Below, in pieces: positions 7,101 through 14,608 of a stretch of 28,177 nt of DNA. Within the stretch, counting starts at the first letter, position 1, and each line of letters begins with the position of its first letter. A program made the position numbers and the translations under genes. Below the pieces are notes generated by a model that was not told the DNA's origin, ran no database searches, and saw only the letters and a program-made list of their open reading frames with translations. The stretch comes from a virus, in the IMG/VR virus record IMGVR_UViG_3300032011_000088, positions 1-28,177 of that record. One strand, given 5' to 3'.

Positions 7101-7277
7101 ATGAGTGCAGTAATAAACGGAATCCAATATGTTGGAGGACAGACTTCTCCAAATGAATTTATAAATAATCAAGCGGCAACAATTGATGGAACTCAAACTG
7201 TCGAGAACGGGGTTCTTGCAGGTCCAATAACTATTCCAGCAACTGTTACTGTAACAGGAACGTTGGTAATAGTTTAA
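7101..7277 (+). CDS. 58-residue tail-associated small protein
   Basis: A start at 7101 with AGGAGG 8 bases upstream opens a 58-residue frame ending at TAA 7275-7277. The sequence begins MSAVINGIQYVGG and ends with ENGVLAGPITIPATVTVTG and TLVIV. The repeated valine/threonine strand and the ENG-LAGP turn are a pattern I recall as a short C-terminal tip in marine phage tail modules. Its stop overlaps the start of the first glycine-rich gene (TAATG), so the two are co-translated and perhaps form one structure, such as a fibre anchor. The strong ribosome site and overlapping start support it being real. Confidence 0.7.
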   Translation: MSAVINGIQYVGGQTSPNEFINNQAATIDGTQTVENGVLAGPITIPATVTVTGTLVIV

Positions 7278-8734
7278 TGAGTAAAGTAGAAGTAGATCAG
7301 GTAACACAACAATCCGGCACAACTTTAACAGTTGGTGGTGGAGCTTGTAAAACTGCAGTAGTAGATGCAACGACAGTAACTTTAGGTCGTTGTGGTGGTA
7401 CAGTTTCACTAGCTTCAGGAGCAACTCAATCAGGATTTGGTAGAACAGGAACTGTTGATTGGATCACAACTCCATATGCTACAGGAGATTCTCCTGTTAC
7501 AGGAGTTTCCGGAAAAGGATATTTTTTAAATACAACAGCAGGCGTAATAACATTTAATTTACCAGCAGGTTCTGCTGGAGATATAATTTCTATGGCGGAT
7601 TACGCAGCTACTTGGGATTCATTGGCTGTTACGGTTGTTCCAAATGGTACCGATAAAATTGGTTCTCGAAATGAAAGTGCAACACTGTCTACTAAAGGTC
7701 AATCAGTAACTTTTGTATATGTAGATACAACACAAGGATGGATTAATACTATGGACTCAACATCTAATGTTAGAGGAGCCCCTCCTTTTGTTTCTGCTAC
7801 TGTTAGTGGCGCGTGTAATACTTTAGTTACAGCACCAGATTGTGCTAATGCTAAAATTGCAACTTTTGTAAATCCAGGAACTTTTTGTGTTTCAGGACTT
7901 TCACCGTGCTCAGCACAAAATGAAGTTTCTTATATGGTGGTAGCTGGTGGTGGAGCTGGTGGTACATCATATTATGCGGGTGGAGCCGGAGCTGGTGGTT
8001 TTAGAGAAGCTAAAAGTCCACAAGCAACAGGTTATACAACCAGTCCTTTGTGTGGCTATCCAACTCCCGGAAATAGAATTACAGTTTCAGTTCAAGGATA
8101 TCCAATTCAAGCAGGTGGTGGAGGAGCTGCATCGCCTTGTGATGCTAATCCAGGAGGAAATGGAACTCCTTCAATTTTTGATACTATAGTAGCTACTGGA
8201 GGTGGTGGTGGCGGATCAAGAGATTGTTCTGGTCCAGGAAGTCCATCAGGTCCAGTAGGAGGAAGAGCAGGCCAACCAGGCGGTTCAGGTGGTGGTGGAA
8301 CAAATTCTGCTCCTCAAAGACCAGATTTAGGTGGTACAGGAAATACTCCCGCAACATCTCCTTCTCAAGGAAATCCAGGTGGTACAGCTGGATACGGAGG
8401 TGCAGGTGGTGGCGCAGGCGCTGCCGGAGGAGCTGCACCTAGCTGTAGTACAACAGGAATAGTAGGTGGAAATGGAGTTACAACAGAAATTTCAGCATCA
8501 CCAACAGCTTACGCTGGAGGTGGAGGAGGCGGAAGTTCTGGTACACAACAAAGTGCAGGTGGAACAGGTGGTGGTGGAGCTGGAACAGGAAACTGTGGTC
8601 CAACTCCTGCAACAGCCGGAACAGCTGGTTTAGGTGGTGGAGGCGGAGGTGGTTCTTCGGGTCCAACTGGTACATATAAATTAGGTGGTGGCGGTGGGTC
8701 AGGTATAGTAATAATAAGGTATAAATTTCAATAA
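7277..8734 (+). CDS. glycine-rich adhesin-like tail protein, paralog 1
   Basis: 485 residues. The N-terminal part (1-50) is short and repetitive. A beta domain at about 50-165 contains GRTGTVDWITTP, GYFLNTTAGVITFNLPAGSA and GQSVTFVYVDTTQGWIN. A connector follows with four Cys (180, 189, 204, 211), then a glycine-rich domain from about residue 220 (SYMVVAGGGAGG) to the end, closing GSGIVIIRYKFQ. Glycine-rich domains ending in this way form polyglycine-II sandwiches in phage adhesins such as the T-even gp38 class, so a receptor-binding role is inferred. It starts on the previous stop (TAATG) and ends 2 bases before paralog 2. The Cys-rich connector is unusual for such proteins. Confidence 0.7.
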   Translation: MSKVEVDQVTQQSGTTLTVGGGACKTAVVDATTVTLGRCGGTVSLASGATQSGFGRTGTVDWITTPYATGDSPVTGVSGKGYFLNTTAGVITFNLPAGSAGDIISMADYAATWDSLAVTVVPNGTDKIGSRNESATLSTKGQSVTFVYVDTTQGWINTMDSTSNVRGAPPFVSATVSGACNTLVTAPDCANAKIATFVNPGTFCVSGLSPCSAQNEVSYMVVAGGGAGGTSYYAGGAGAGGFREAKSPQATGYTTSPLCGYPTPGNRITVSVQGYPIQAGGGGAASPCDANPGGNGTPSIFDTIVATGGGGGGSRDCSGPGSPSGPVGGRAGQPGGSGGGGTNSAPQRPDLGGTGNTPATSPSQGNPGGTAGYGGAGGGAGAAGGAAPSCSTTGIVGGNGVTTEISASPTAYAGGGGGGSSGTQQSAGGTGGGGAGTGNCGPTPATAGTAGLGGGGGGGSSGPTGTYKLGGGGGSGIVIIRYKFQ

Positions 8735-8736
8735 TT

Positions 8737-10224
8737 ATGACAAGTAAAATTAAAGTAGATAATATAAATAAAGTTTCAGATGATTCAAACATCATCAATA
8801 AATGTGGCGCTAACATTACTGTAGGAGCTAATGGTGATACAGTTATTATTCCTAATGGAGTAACAGAACAAATTCAATCAGGTGGAGACATACAAGTTCA
8901 ATCAGGTGGTCAAATTACAATTGCCTCTGGAGCAACTATAACTAATAACGGAACAGCAGTAGGTTTAGGTAGAACAGGAACTGTAGATTGGGTAACAACC
9001 CCTAAAACAGGAACTTTTACAGCAGTAAATGGTGAAGGTTATTTTGTAGATACTGATGGAGGAACTTCTACAGCAAATTTACCTGCAGGATCGGCTGGAG
9101 CTATTGTAGCTTTTTCTGATTATGCAAGAAACTTTCAAACAAATACATTAACAATTAGTCCAAATGGTTCAGAAAAAATTGGTGGTATCGCACAAGATTT
9201 AGTTTTAAATATAGAAGGACAAGCATTAACATTAGTTTATGTTGATGGCACACAAGGTTGGATTAATGTTCAAAACGCAGAGGACACAGAAACAGGAACT
9301 CCACCTTTTATACAAGCAACAGGAGGAACAATTAGTTGTTCAGGAAATTGTAGAATTCATACATTTACAGCGCCAGGAACTTTTCAAGTTACCTCTATAT
9401 CTCCTACACCAGCTAATAATACAGCAGCTTACTTAATTGTCGGCAGTGGTGGCGGTGCTGATGGTGGATCCGGTTCATCAGCAAGTGGCGCTGGAGCAGG
9501 AGGATTTAGGGAGGGTCGAACTAATCCTATTACTCCATATACAGCTAGTCCTTTAGCAGCAGCTTGTTCAGGAATTACTCTTTCAGTACAATCATATCCA
9601 ATTGTAGTGGGTGGTGGCGCAGCAGGAACTAATTCTAATGGTGGTGCACCAACTAATCAATCTCCAGGAAATGTTTCAAGTGCATTAGGTTTATCAGCAG
9701 CTGGAGGAGGTTCAGGTAATCCAGGAGGTAGTCCTACAGCAGGAAATCCAGGTGGTTCTGGAGGTGGTGGATCAGGAAATAATCCACCTGCGGCAGCAGG
9801 AAGTGGAAATGACCCTGCAACAAGTCCTTCTCAAGGAAATGATGGTGGTAATGCAACTCCATCTTTAGGACCAGGAATAAGAGCCGGAGGAGGAGGTGGT
9901 GGCGCTGGAGATGTAGGCGGTCAAGGTCAAAATCCTAATGTAGCTGGAGCAGGAGGTGTTGGTGTTCCGACATCTATAACAGGTTCTGCTCTTTCTTATG
10001 CTGGTGGTGGCGGTGGATCAAATCAAATGCCAGGTCAAGGAACTGGTGGTGGAGCAAGTCCTTGTGGTACTGGTGGTTCAGGAAAAGTCAGATCAGGAGG
10101 AGATGCTGATGGTGAAAGTGGAACAACAAACAGAGGTGGTGGCGGTGGTGCTGGAGTGGGAACTTCTAGTACAGGTGGTAGTGGTGGTTCAGGTGTAGTA
10201 GTAATAAGATATAAAAGACAATAA
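8737..10224 (+). CDS. glycine-rich adhesin-like tail protein, paralog 2
   Basis: 495 residues with the same architecture as its neighbours: a short N-terminal region with GVTEQIQSGGDIQVQSGGQI-type repeats, the beta domain (GRTGTVDWVTTP, GYFVDTDGGTSTANLPAGSA, GQALTLVYVDGTQGWIN), a connector with one Cys pair (201, 205), and a long glycine-rich domain ending GVVVIRYKRQ. It lacks the second Cys pair of the other two copies. No ribosome site is evident before the ATG; the stop of paralog 1 is 2 bases upstream with the junction CAATAATTATGA, so reinitiation is likely. It has the most extended N-terminal repeats of the three. The receptor-binding role is inferred from the polyglycine fold. Confidence 0.7.
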   Translation: MTSKIKVDNINKVSDDSNIINKCGANITVGANGDTVIIPNGVTEQIQSGGDIQVQSGGQITIASGATITNNGTAVGLGRTGTVDWVTTPKTGTFTAVNGEGYFVDTDGGTSTANLPAGSAGAIVAFSDYARNFQTNTLTISPNGSEKIGGIAQDLVLNIEGQALTLVYVDGTQGWINVQNAEDTETGTPPFIQATGGTISCSGNCRIHTFTAPGTFQVTSISPTPANNTAAYLIVGSGGGADGGSGSSASGAGAGGFREGRTNPITPYTASPLAAACSGITLSVQSYPIVVGGGAAGTNSNGGAPTNQSPGNVSSALGLSAAGGGSGNPGGSPTAGNPGGSGGGGSGNNPPAAAGSGNDPATSPSQGNDGGNATPSLGPGIRAGGGGGGAGDVGGQGQNPNVAGAGGVGVPTSITGSALSYAGGGGGSNQMPGQGTGGGASPCGTGGSGKVRSGGDADGESGTTNRGGGGGAGVGTSSTGGSGGSGVVVIRYKRQ

Positions 10225-10226
10225 TT

Positions 10227-11660
10227 ATGAGTGAAATAAAAGTAAATAAAATTAGTCCAAGAACAGCGTGTGGTACAACCACATTAGGAGATAGTGGAGA
10301 TACATTCACAATTCCTTCAGGTGTAACAATTTCTAATTTAGGAACTGCTGCAGGATTTGGTGGAACAGGAGAAATTTCGTGGGATACTACAGTTAAAACA
10401 AATTCAGATTCAGGTTTTACAGCAACAGCTGGTGTAGGTTATTTTTTAAATACAACAGCTGGAACTATAACAGTTAATTTACCAGCAGGTGCTCCTGGAA
10501 GTTCAGTAGCTTTTGCAGATTATGCAGGAACTTGGCAAACATATGCTGTAACAGTTTCACCAAACGGCACCGAAAAAATGGGAGGAGTTGCATCCGATGT
10601 AGGTTTAAATACAGAAGGACAATCCGTTCAATTTGTTTATATAGATGCCGTTCAAGGTTGGATTAACGTTTTAGATTCAACTTCTAATGTTAGAGGCGCT
10701 GAATTTATGGCAGCATCAGGTGGCTGTATTAGTACTTGTGGTAATGACAAAATTCATAAATTTATAGGACCAGGAACTTTTACAGTATGTACAGTAGCAG
10801 GTTGTTCTAGTAGAAATGTAGTTTCATATATGGTAGTTGCTGGTGGTGGCGGCGGTGGTGGAAGTAAGGAAGGTGGAGCAGGTGGAGGCGGTGCAGGCGG
10901 ATTTAGAGAAGTAAAAAACCCCCTTAACCCTTATACAGCAAGCCCTTTAGATGGTTATCCCACTCCAGGAAATAGAGTAACAGTGTCACAAACAGCTTAT
11001 CCAATTACAGTAGGAGGTGGCGGAACTGCTAATGTAGCAGGTTCAACACCAACTGCAGGAGATGCTTCAGTATTTTCATCAATTACTTCGGCGGGTGGTG
11101 GTACAGGTGGATTTGGAGCCAGTCCTTATTGTGGTGCAGGAACTCCAGGAGGAAATGGTGGATCTGGTGGAGGCGGTCACGGTTATACAGCTCCTATTGG
11201 TGGATGTGGTGCAGGAACAGGAAATACACCTCCAACAACTCCAGCACAAGGAACAAATGGAGGAACAGCCAACGTATCGTGTAGTTCAGCTTTAGCTCAA
11301 AATGGTGGCGGAGGTGGTGGTGCAACTGATGCAGGTGACAATGGAGAAAATTATCCAGGACCAGGTGCAGCTGGTGATGGAGGAGACGGTGCTACAACAA
11401 GTATTTCTACAGCAGCAATTGTTTATGGTGGTGGAGGCGGTGGCGGTCGTAGATGGGATCCCGCATCTGGCGCTCCAGGAACTGGTGGAACAGGTGGTGG
11501 TGGAACTGGTGGTAATGGAAAAGCTCCAGCTAGTCCCGGAACCGCAGGAACGGTCAATCTTGGTGCTGGTGGCGGAGGTGGTGGTGGCTGTAGTGCTAGT
11601 ACACAGCCTGGCGGAAATGGTGGATCGGGAATAGTAATTATAAGATATAAATATCAATAA
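10227..11660 (+). CDS. glycine-rich adhesin-like tail protein, paralog 3
   Basis: 477 residues, third tandem copy. The beta domain (GGTGEISWDTTVKT, GYFLNTTAGTITVNLPAGAP, GQSVQFVYIDAVQGWINVLD) is closest to paralog 1 (shared TSNVRGA). The connector has Cys 167, 171, 188 and 193, and the glycine-rich domain ends GIVIIRYKYQ. Conserved landmarks in this domain include FREVKNPLNPYTASPLDGYP and VTVSQTAYPITVGGGG. Its junction with paralog 2 repeats the 2-base stop-to-start spacing and the CAATAATTATGA motif, showing the intergenic piece was duplicated with the gene. It lies directly upstream of the small tail protein at 11709. It probably forms a heteromeric or alternative receptor-binding tip. Confidence 0.7.
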   Translation: MSEIKVNKISPRTACGTTTLGDSGDTFTIPSGVTISNLGTAAGFGGTGEISWDTTVKTNSDSGFTATAGVGYFLNTTAGTITVNLPAGAPGSSVAFADYAGTWQTYAVTVSPNGTEKMGGVASDVGLNTEGQSVQFVYIDAVQGWINVLDSTSNVRGAEFMAASGGCISTCGNDKIHKFIGPGTFTVCTVAGCSSRNVVSYMVVAGGGGGGGSKEGGAGGGGAGGFREVKNPLNPYTASPLDGYPTPGNRVTVSQTAYPITVGGGGTANVAGSTPTAGDASVFSSITSAGGGTGGFGASPYCGAGTPGGNGGSGGGGHGYTAPIGGCGAGTGNTPPTTPAQGTNGGTANVSCSSALAQNGGGGGGATDAGDNGENYPGPGAAGDGGDGATTSISTAAIVYGGGGGGGRRWDPASGAPGTGGTGGGGTGGNGKAPASPGTAGTVNLGAGGGGGGGCSASTQPGGNGGSGIVIIRYKYQ

Positions 11661-11670
11661 TATTTATGCA

Positions 11671-11699
11671 TTTACACAACTTTAAAATTAATATATAAG
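11671..11699 (+). promoter_or_regulatory. weak candidate promoter before the 11709 gene
   Basis: TTTACA (11671-11676) and TATAAG (11694-11699) are separated by 17 bases. Each differs from consensus at one position. The -10 element overlaps the AAGGAG ribosome site, which would place the transcript start at about 11706, almost on the ATG at 11709. A leaderless mRNA would then result, so this is doubtful. It lies in one of the few non-overlapping gaps (48 bases) of the block. Confidence 0.25.
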
Positions 11700-11708
11700 G
11701 AGAAACAT

Positions 11709-12164
11709 ATGGCACACTTTGCAAAAATAGGAATGAATGGAAAAGTTATCGGAGTATTAACTTGTGGTAACAATGATATGAAAAATGCTGATGGCGTTGA
11801 AGATGAATCAGTAGGACAACAATATTTAGAGAGACATAATAATTGGCCTGCTCCAATGTGGATTCAAACTTCATACAATACATATAATAATCAACATAAA
11901 TCTGGTGATAACTCAAAAGCATTAAGAGGAAACTATGCAGGTATAGGTTATACTTGGGACGAAGATAATCAAATCTTCTGGCCTCAAAAACCTTTTGCAT
12001 CTTGGGTAAAAAATACTACAACTGCTAGTTGGGACTCACCTATAGGTGCAGCTCCAGCATTAACTGCAGAACAAACTTCACAAAACGAAGCTGGCACACA
12101 TTCTTGGGGTTATAAGTGGAATGAATCAGGCCAGTCTTGGGACTTGACAGATAACAACGCATAA
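11709..12164 (+). CDS. small tail-fibre-associated protein, MAHFAKI-type
   Basis: 151 residues. It begins MAHFAKIGMNGKVIGVLTCG, then has NYAGIGYTWDEDNQIFWPQKP and FASWVKNTTTASWDSPIG, ending in SWGYKWNESGQSWDLTDNN. This is a widespread marine-phage pattern: a short beta domain with an AGIGYT-D motif and Trp-rich closing repeats (WxxPxG... WxxxxW), often near tail fibre genes. The Trp repeats may bind carbohydrate or form hydrophobic docking faces; that is inference. It has a good AAGGAG site and lies between the glycine-rich genes and the oxygenase cassette. I am fairly confident of the family pattern and less of the function. Confidence 0.65.
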   Translation: MAHFAKIGMNGKVIGVLTCGNNDMKNADGVEDESVGQQYLERHNNWPAPMWIQTSYNTYNNQHKSGDNSKALRGNYAGIGYTWDEDNQIFWPQKPFASWVKNTTTASWDSPIGAAPALTAEQTSQNEAGTHSWGYKWNESGQSWDLTDNNA

Positions 12165-12182
12165 ATTAAAAAGGTATGTGGT

Positions 12183-12686
12183 ATGCACAAGAAAGTATTA
12201 TCTGAAATAGATTTACATTATGGCACTATTAATATGCCTAAAGGTTTCGAAATAGATCGAGACAAACTTCAAAAAGATATTTTATCATCACAAATTAAAA
12301 ATTCTAAATTTCCATTCTCAAGAACCTGGGATATGTTAAATACATATATGCGAGAGCATATAAATCTAGAACACGGTTTTACTTTAGTAAATAAAGAAAC
12401 GTGGGGAAATACTTATAAACCCAAAGAAGTTTCTATTCCTTTATTAAATATTGATCCAGTAGACCTTAGAAATTCTCCTGATTATACTTTTCTTTATGGA
12501 GTAAATGTTAAAGATTGTAGTGTTAGAATACATTATAATTCTAATAGAAGAGCAGGAAGAAGTTGGGACATACCTTTAGCAAATAATGATTTTATTATGT
12601 TTCCCTCTACACAGATGTATTACATAACTAACAATCAAAAAGACTCTTTAAACTTTATTTTAACTACAGCTTATGAATCTATCTAA
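12183..12686 (+). CDS. beta-rich (jelly-roll-like) protein of the oxygenase cassette, no clear Fe triad
   Basis: 167 residues. After a helical N-terminus (GFEIDRDKLQKDILSSQIKN), the C-terminal part reads like a double-stranded beta helix: YTFLYGVNVKDCSVRIHYNS, then RRAGRSWDIPLANNDFIMFP, then MYYITNNQKDSLNFIL. The layout is that of a 2OG-oxygenase-like jelly roll, but I see no HxD motif with a distal His. His12, His59, His64 and His117 are not spaced as a triad. It may be a degenerate oxygenase or a structural partner of the next three genes, which it overlaps by 14 bases. The start at 12183 has AAGG upstream. Confidence in the gene is high, in the function low. Confidence 0.65.
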   Translation: MHKKVLSEIDLHYGTINMPKGFEIDRDKLQKDILSSQIKNSKFPFSRTWDMLNTYMREHINLEHGFTLVNKETWGNTYKPKEVSIPLLNIDPVDLRNSPDYTFLYGVNVKDCSVRIHYNSNRRAGRSWDIPLANNDFIMFPSTQMYYITNNQKDSLNFILTTAYESI

Positions 12687-13308
12687 TTACTTTTGGTATT
12701 TTAGTGGAGTTTTAACCCCTAAGTTTTGTGATGATGTTATTAAATATGCATTATCAAAAGAAGAAGTAATAGCTAGAACGGGTGGTTATGGGGATAAAAA
12801 ATTAAAAAAAGAAGAAGTATTAGATTTAAAAAGAAAAAGAAATTCTGATTTAGTGTGGTTAGATGATACGTGGATTTATAAAGAAATACATCCATATGTT
12901 CATATGGCTAATAAAAATGCTGGATGGAATTTTCAGTGGGATAGATCAGAGTCTTGTCAGTTTACAAAATATAAATTAAATCAATATTATGATTGGCATA
13001 CGGATCCTTGGGACAAACCTTATCAAAGAAAAGAAGGTGATCCAGATAATGGTAAAGTTAGAAAACTATCTATGACCTGTCAATTAACAGATGGGTCCGA
13101 ATACACAGGCGGAGAATTAGAATTTGATTTTAGAAATTATGATCCTCATATGAGAGATGAAACTAAACATATAAGAAGCGTACCTGAAATATTACCTAAA
13201 GGCTCTATCGTAGTATTTCCTTCACATTTGTGGCATAGAGTTAAACCAGTAACGAGAGGAACACGATATTCACTTGTCGTATGGCATTTGGGATATCCAT
13301 TTAAATAG
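12673..13308 (+). CDS. 2-oxoglutarate/Fe(II)-dependent oxygenase
   Basis: 211 residues with the full catalytic set of a prolyl-hydroxylase-like 2OG oxygenase: His109 and Asp111 in DWHTD, His188 in LWHRVKP, and a 2OG-carboxylate Arg198 in GTRYSLVVW. The strand GGELEFDF and the ILPKGSIVVFPSHLWH sheet precede the distal His as in the family. The N-terminus (LSNYFWYFSGVLTPKFCDDV) is the usual helical cap. Reaction: hydroxylation of an unknown substrate with 2OG, O2 and Fe(II), yielding succinate and CO2. It is cytoplasmic, with no signal peptide. It overlaps the upstream gene by 14 bases and is followed 1 base later by another oxygenase. The substrate is unknown. Confidence 0.85.
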   Translation: MNLSNYFWYFSGVLTPKFCDDVIKYALSKEEVIARTGGYGDKKLKKEEVLDLKRKRNSDLVWLDDTWIYKEIHPYVHMANKNAGWNFQWDRSESCQFTKYKLNQYYDWHTDPWDKPYQRKEGDPDNGKVRKLSMTCQLTDGSEYTGGELEFDFRNYDPHMRDETKHIRSVPEILPKGSIVVFPSHLWHRVKPVTRGTRYSLVVWHLGYPFK

Positions 13309-13309
13309 T

Positions 13310-13945
13310 ATGTATATAAATAATTATTTTGTAACACCTGTATGGACAGAAACAAAACCAGACTTTGTTAAATCTTTAAACAAAGCATCTGATCCATATA
13401 TTAAAGAAGCACGAAAGAGTAAAGAAGGTAAAGCACATCTTAAAGCCCACGGCGACTTTGGTCGAGCGTGGCACTCAACGCAATTAATGAGTGATACTAA
13501 GTTTATGGATTTTAGAAATTATGTTGGTCAAAAATGTTGGGAGTTTTTAGATCACTCAGGATTTGATATGAGTAAATATACTACTTTCTTTGAACAAATG
13601 TGGGTACAAGAGTTTGCGAAAAAAGGTGGTGGTCATCATAATGCACACATTCATTGGAACACTCACGTCAATGGTTTTTATTTTTTAAAAGCTAGTGAGA
13701 AGACTTCTTATCCCATTTTTCACGAACCGAGAACCGGTGCAAGAACAACTAAATTACATATGAAACCTCAAAAAGGAGTATGGCCCGGAACAGAATTAAT
13801 TCATTTTAAACCTGAACCAGGATTGCTTATGTTTTTTCCTGGATATCTAGAACACGAATTTTCTGTTGACTATGGTAAAGCTCCTTTTAGATTTATTCAT
13901 TTTAATATATCAGCGGTGTTAAAAGATATGGCTAAAGATGTTTAA
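13310..13945 (+). CDS. putative 2OG-Fe(II) oxygenase (HxHxN-type)
   Basis: 211 residues from the ATG at 13310. I prefer this to the in-frame ATG at 13274 because that one would overlap the previous gene by 35 bases and adds residues (MSYGIWDIH) encoded by the preceding gene's end. The core matches the phage putative-oxygenase family: GGGHHNAHIHWNTHVNGFYF with His113 and His115, the FHEPRTGARTTK segment, LLMFFPGYLEHEF with distal His182, and Arg194 in PFRFIHFN. The Asp of the usual HxD is replaced by the HxHxN arrangement typical of that family. It lies in the cassette 1 base after the previous stop and overlaps the next gene by 8 bases. The substrate is unknown. Confidence 0.78.
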   Translation: MYINNYFVTPVWTETKPDFVKSLNKASDPYIKEARKSKEGKAHLKAHGDFGRAWHSTQLMSDTKFMDFRNYVGQKCWEFLDHSGFDMSKYTTFFEQMWVQEFAKKGGGHHNAHIHWNTHVNGFYFLKASEKTSYPIFHEPRTGARTTKLHMKPQKGVWPGTELIHFKPEPGLLMFFPGYLEHEFSVDYGKAPFRFIHFNISAVLKDMAKDV

Positions 13946-14594
13946 AAAGAAAAAGTATACAGTTATTCGTCAAGCAATATCACAAGACTTAGCAGGTTTT
14001 GTTGCAAACTATTTTTTAATGCAAAAACAAGTTTATGATACTTGTAAACAAACTAGATACTTTTCACCTTTTGAAAATATTCTTGGACAATATGAAGAAC
14101 CAGATGGTCAAATACCAAACACATATTCTCAATATGCAAATATGGCTATGGAAACTTTGATGCTTAAATGTCAACCAGCTATGGAAAAAGCAACAGGATT
14201 AAAATTATATCCAGCTTATACTTATGCAAGGATATATAAAAAAGGAGATGAACTTAAAAGACACAAAGATAGATTTAGTTGTGAAATATCAACTACTATG
14301 AATCTTGGTGGTGATGACTGGCCTATATATTTAAGTCCAAATGAAAATGTAGGGATACCCGATGGTAAAAAAATAACTACTACTAGCCAAGCCAAAGGTA
14401 TTAAAATAGATTTAAAACAAGGCGATATGCTAGTTTATTCTGGCTGTGAACTAGAACATTGGAGAGAAAAATTTAAAGGGAAAGAATGTATACAAGTATT
14501 TCTTCACTACAATAACCGTAAAACTCCGGGAGCTAAAGATAATATGTTTGATAAGCGTCCTCATTTAGGTCTTCCATCTTGGTTTAAACGATGA
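13938..14594 (+). CDS. 2OG-Fe(II) oxygenase, HKD-type
   Basis: 218 residues. The core contains YARIYKKGDELKRHKDRFSC with His109 and Asp111, followed by EISTTMNLGGDDWPIYL, a long insert, then GDMLVYSGCELEHWREKFKG with distal His174, and IQVFLHYNN. This is the full Fe-binding triad for a 2OG oxygenase; the 2OG-anchoring basic residue is probably in the HWREKFKG loop. The start overlaps the previous gene by 8 bases. The C-terminus (FDKRPHLGLPSWFKR) is charged and short. Similar genes occur in cyanophages and other marine phages as I recall. With two other oxygenases next to it, it probably acts on the same or a serial substrate; what that is cannot be read from sequence. Confidence 0.82.
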   Translation: MFKKKKYTVIRQAISQDLAGFVANYFLMQKQVYDTCKQTRYFSPFENILGQYEEPDGQIPNTYSQYANMAMETLMLKCQPAMEKATGLKLYPAYTYARIYKKGDELKRHKDRFSCEISTTMNLGGDDWPIYLSPNENVGIPDGKKITTTSQAKGIKIDLKQGDMLVYSGCELEHWREKFKGKECIQVFLHYNNRKTPGAKDNMFDKRPHLGLPSWFKR

Positions 14595-14600
14595 TATAAT
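14592..14600 (+). promoter_or_regulatory. extended -10 promoter element
   Basis: TGATATAAT (14592-14600) combines a TGn extension with a perfect TATAAT, beginning within the last codon region of the oxygenase cassette. No good -35 is found at 17 bases (TTCCAT). Initiation near 14607 would place the 14609-14644 hairpin at the very 5' end of the transcript of the 14660 gene. Confidence 0.4.
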
Positions 14601-14608
14601 TCTTAAAT

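Larger units (their letters stand above)
7277..11660 (+). repeat. tandem triplication of the glycine-rich tail gene
   Basis: Three consecutive genes of 485, 495 and 477 residues share the beta domain, the connector and the glycine-rich domain in the same order. Units 1-2 and 2-3 share the junction CAATAATTATGA, so each copy carries the spacer. DNA similarity is limited by synonymous change, so the duplications are not very recent. The glycine-coding tracts (GGTGGT, GGAGG) are a potential source of slippage and recombination. Confidence 0.75.

Noticed and set aside
6906-7424. 172-residue open frame on the - strand
   Set aside because: It is antisense to the 6769, 7101 and 7277 genes, is Leu/Ser/Tyr/Cys rich without a fold pattern, and has no ribosome site; it is a by-product of A+T-rich codon choice.
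8193-8816. Antisense His/Leu-rich frames (8193-8438, 8478-8816)
   Set aside because: Complement of glycine-rich coding; CC-rich low complexity, no ribosome site, and all flanking genes are on the + strand.
7940-11640. GGTGG/GGAGG repeats considered as a CRISPR or minisatellite array
   Set aside because: Repeats follow the reading frame and encode polyglycine; there is no regular unit and spacer length.
11292-11657. 121-residue Ser/Thr/Cys-rich antisense frame, and out-of-frame + strand frames at 11062-11295 and 11302-11634
   Set aside because: These are frame shadows of GGT/GGA/GCA-rich glycine and alanine codons in the third adhesin gene; they show low-complexity V/E/Q or S/T runs and no start signals.
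13274-13309. Upstream ATG at 13274 for the second oxygenase
   Set aside because: It would extend into the preceding gene by 35 bases and adds residues unrelated to the family start; the ATG at 13310, 1 base after the stop, fits the cassette spacing.
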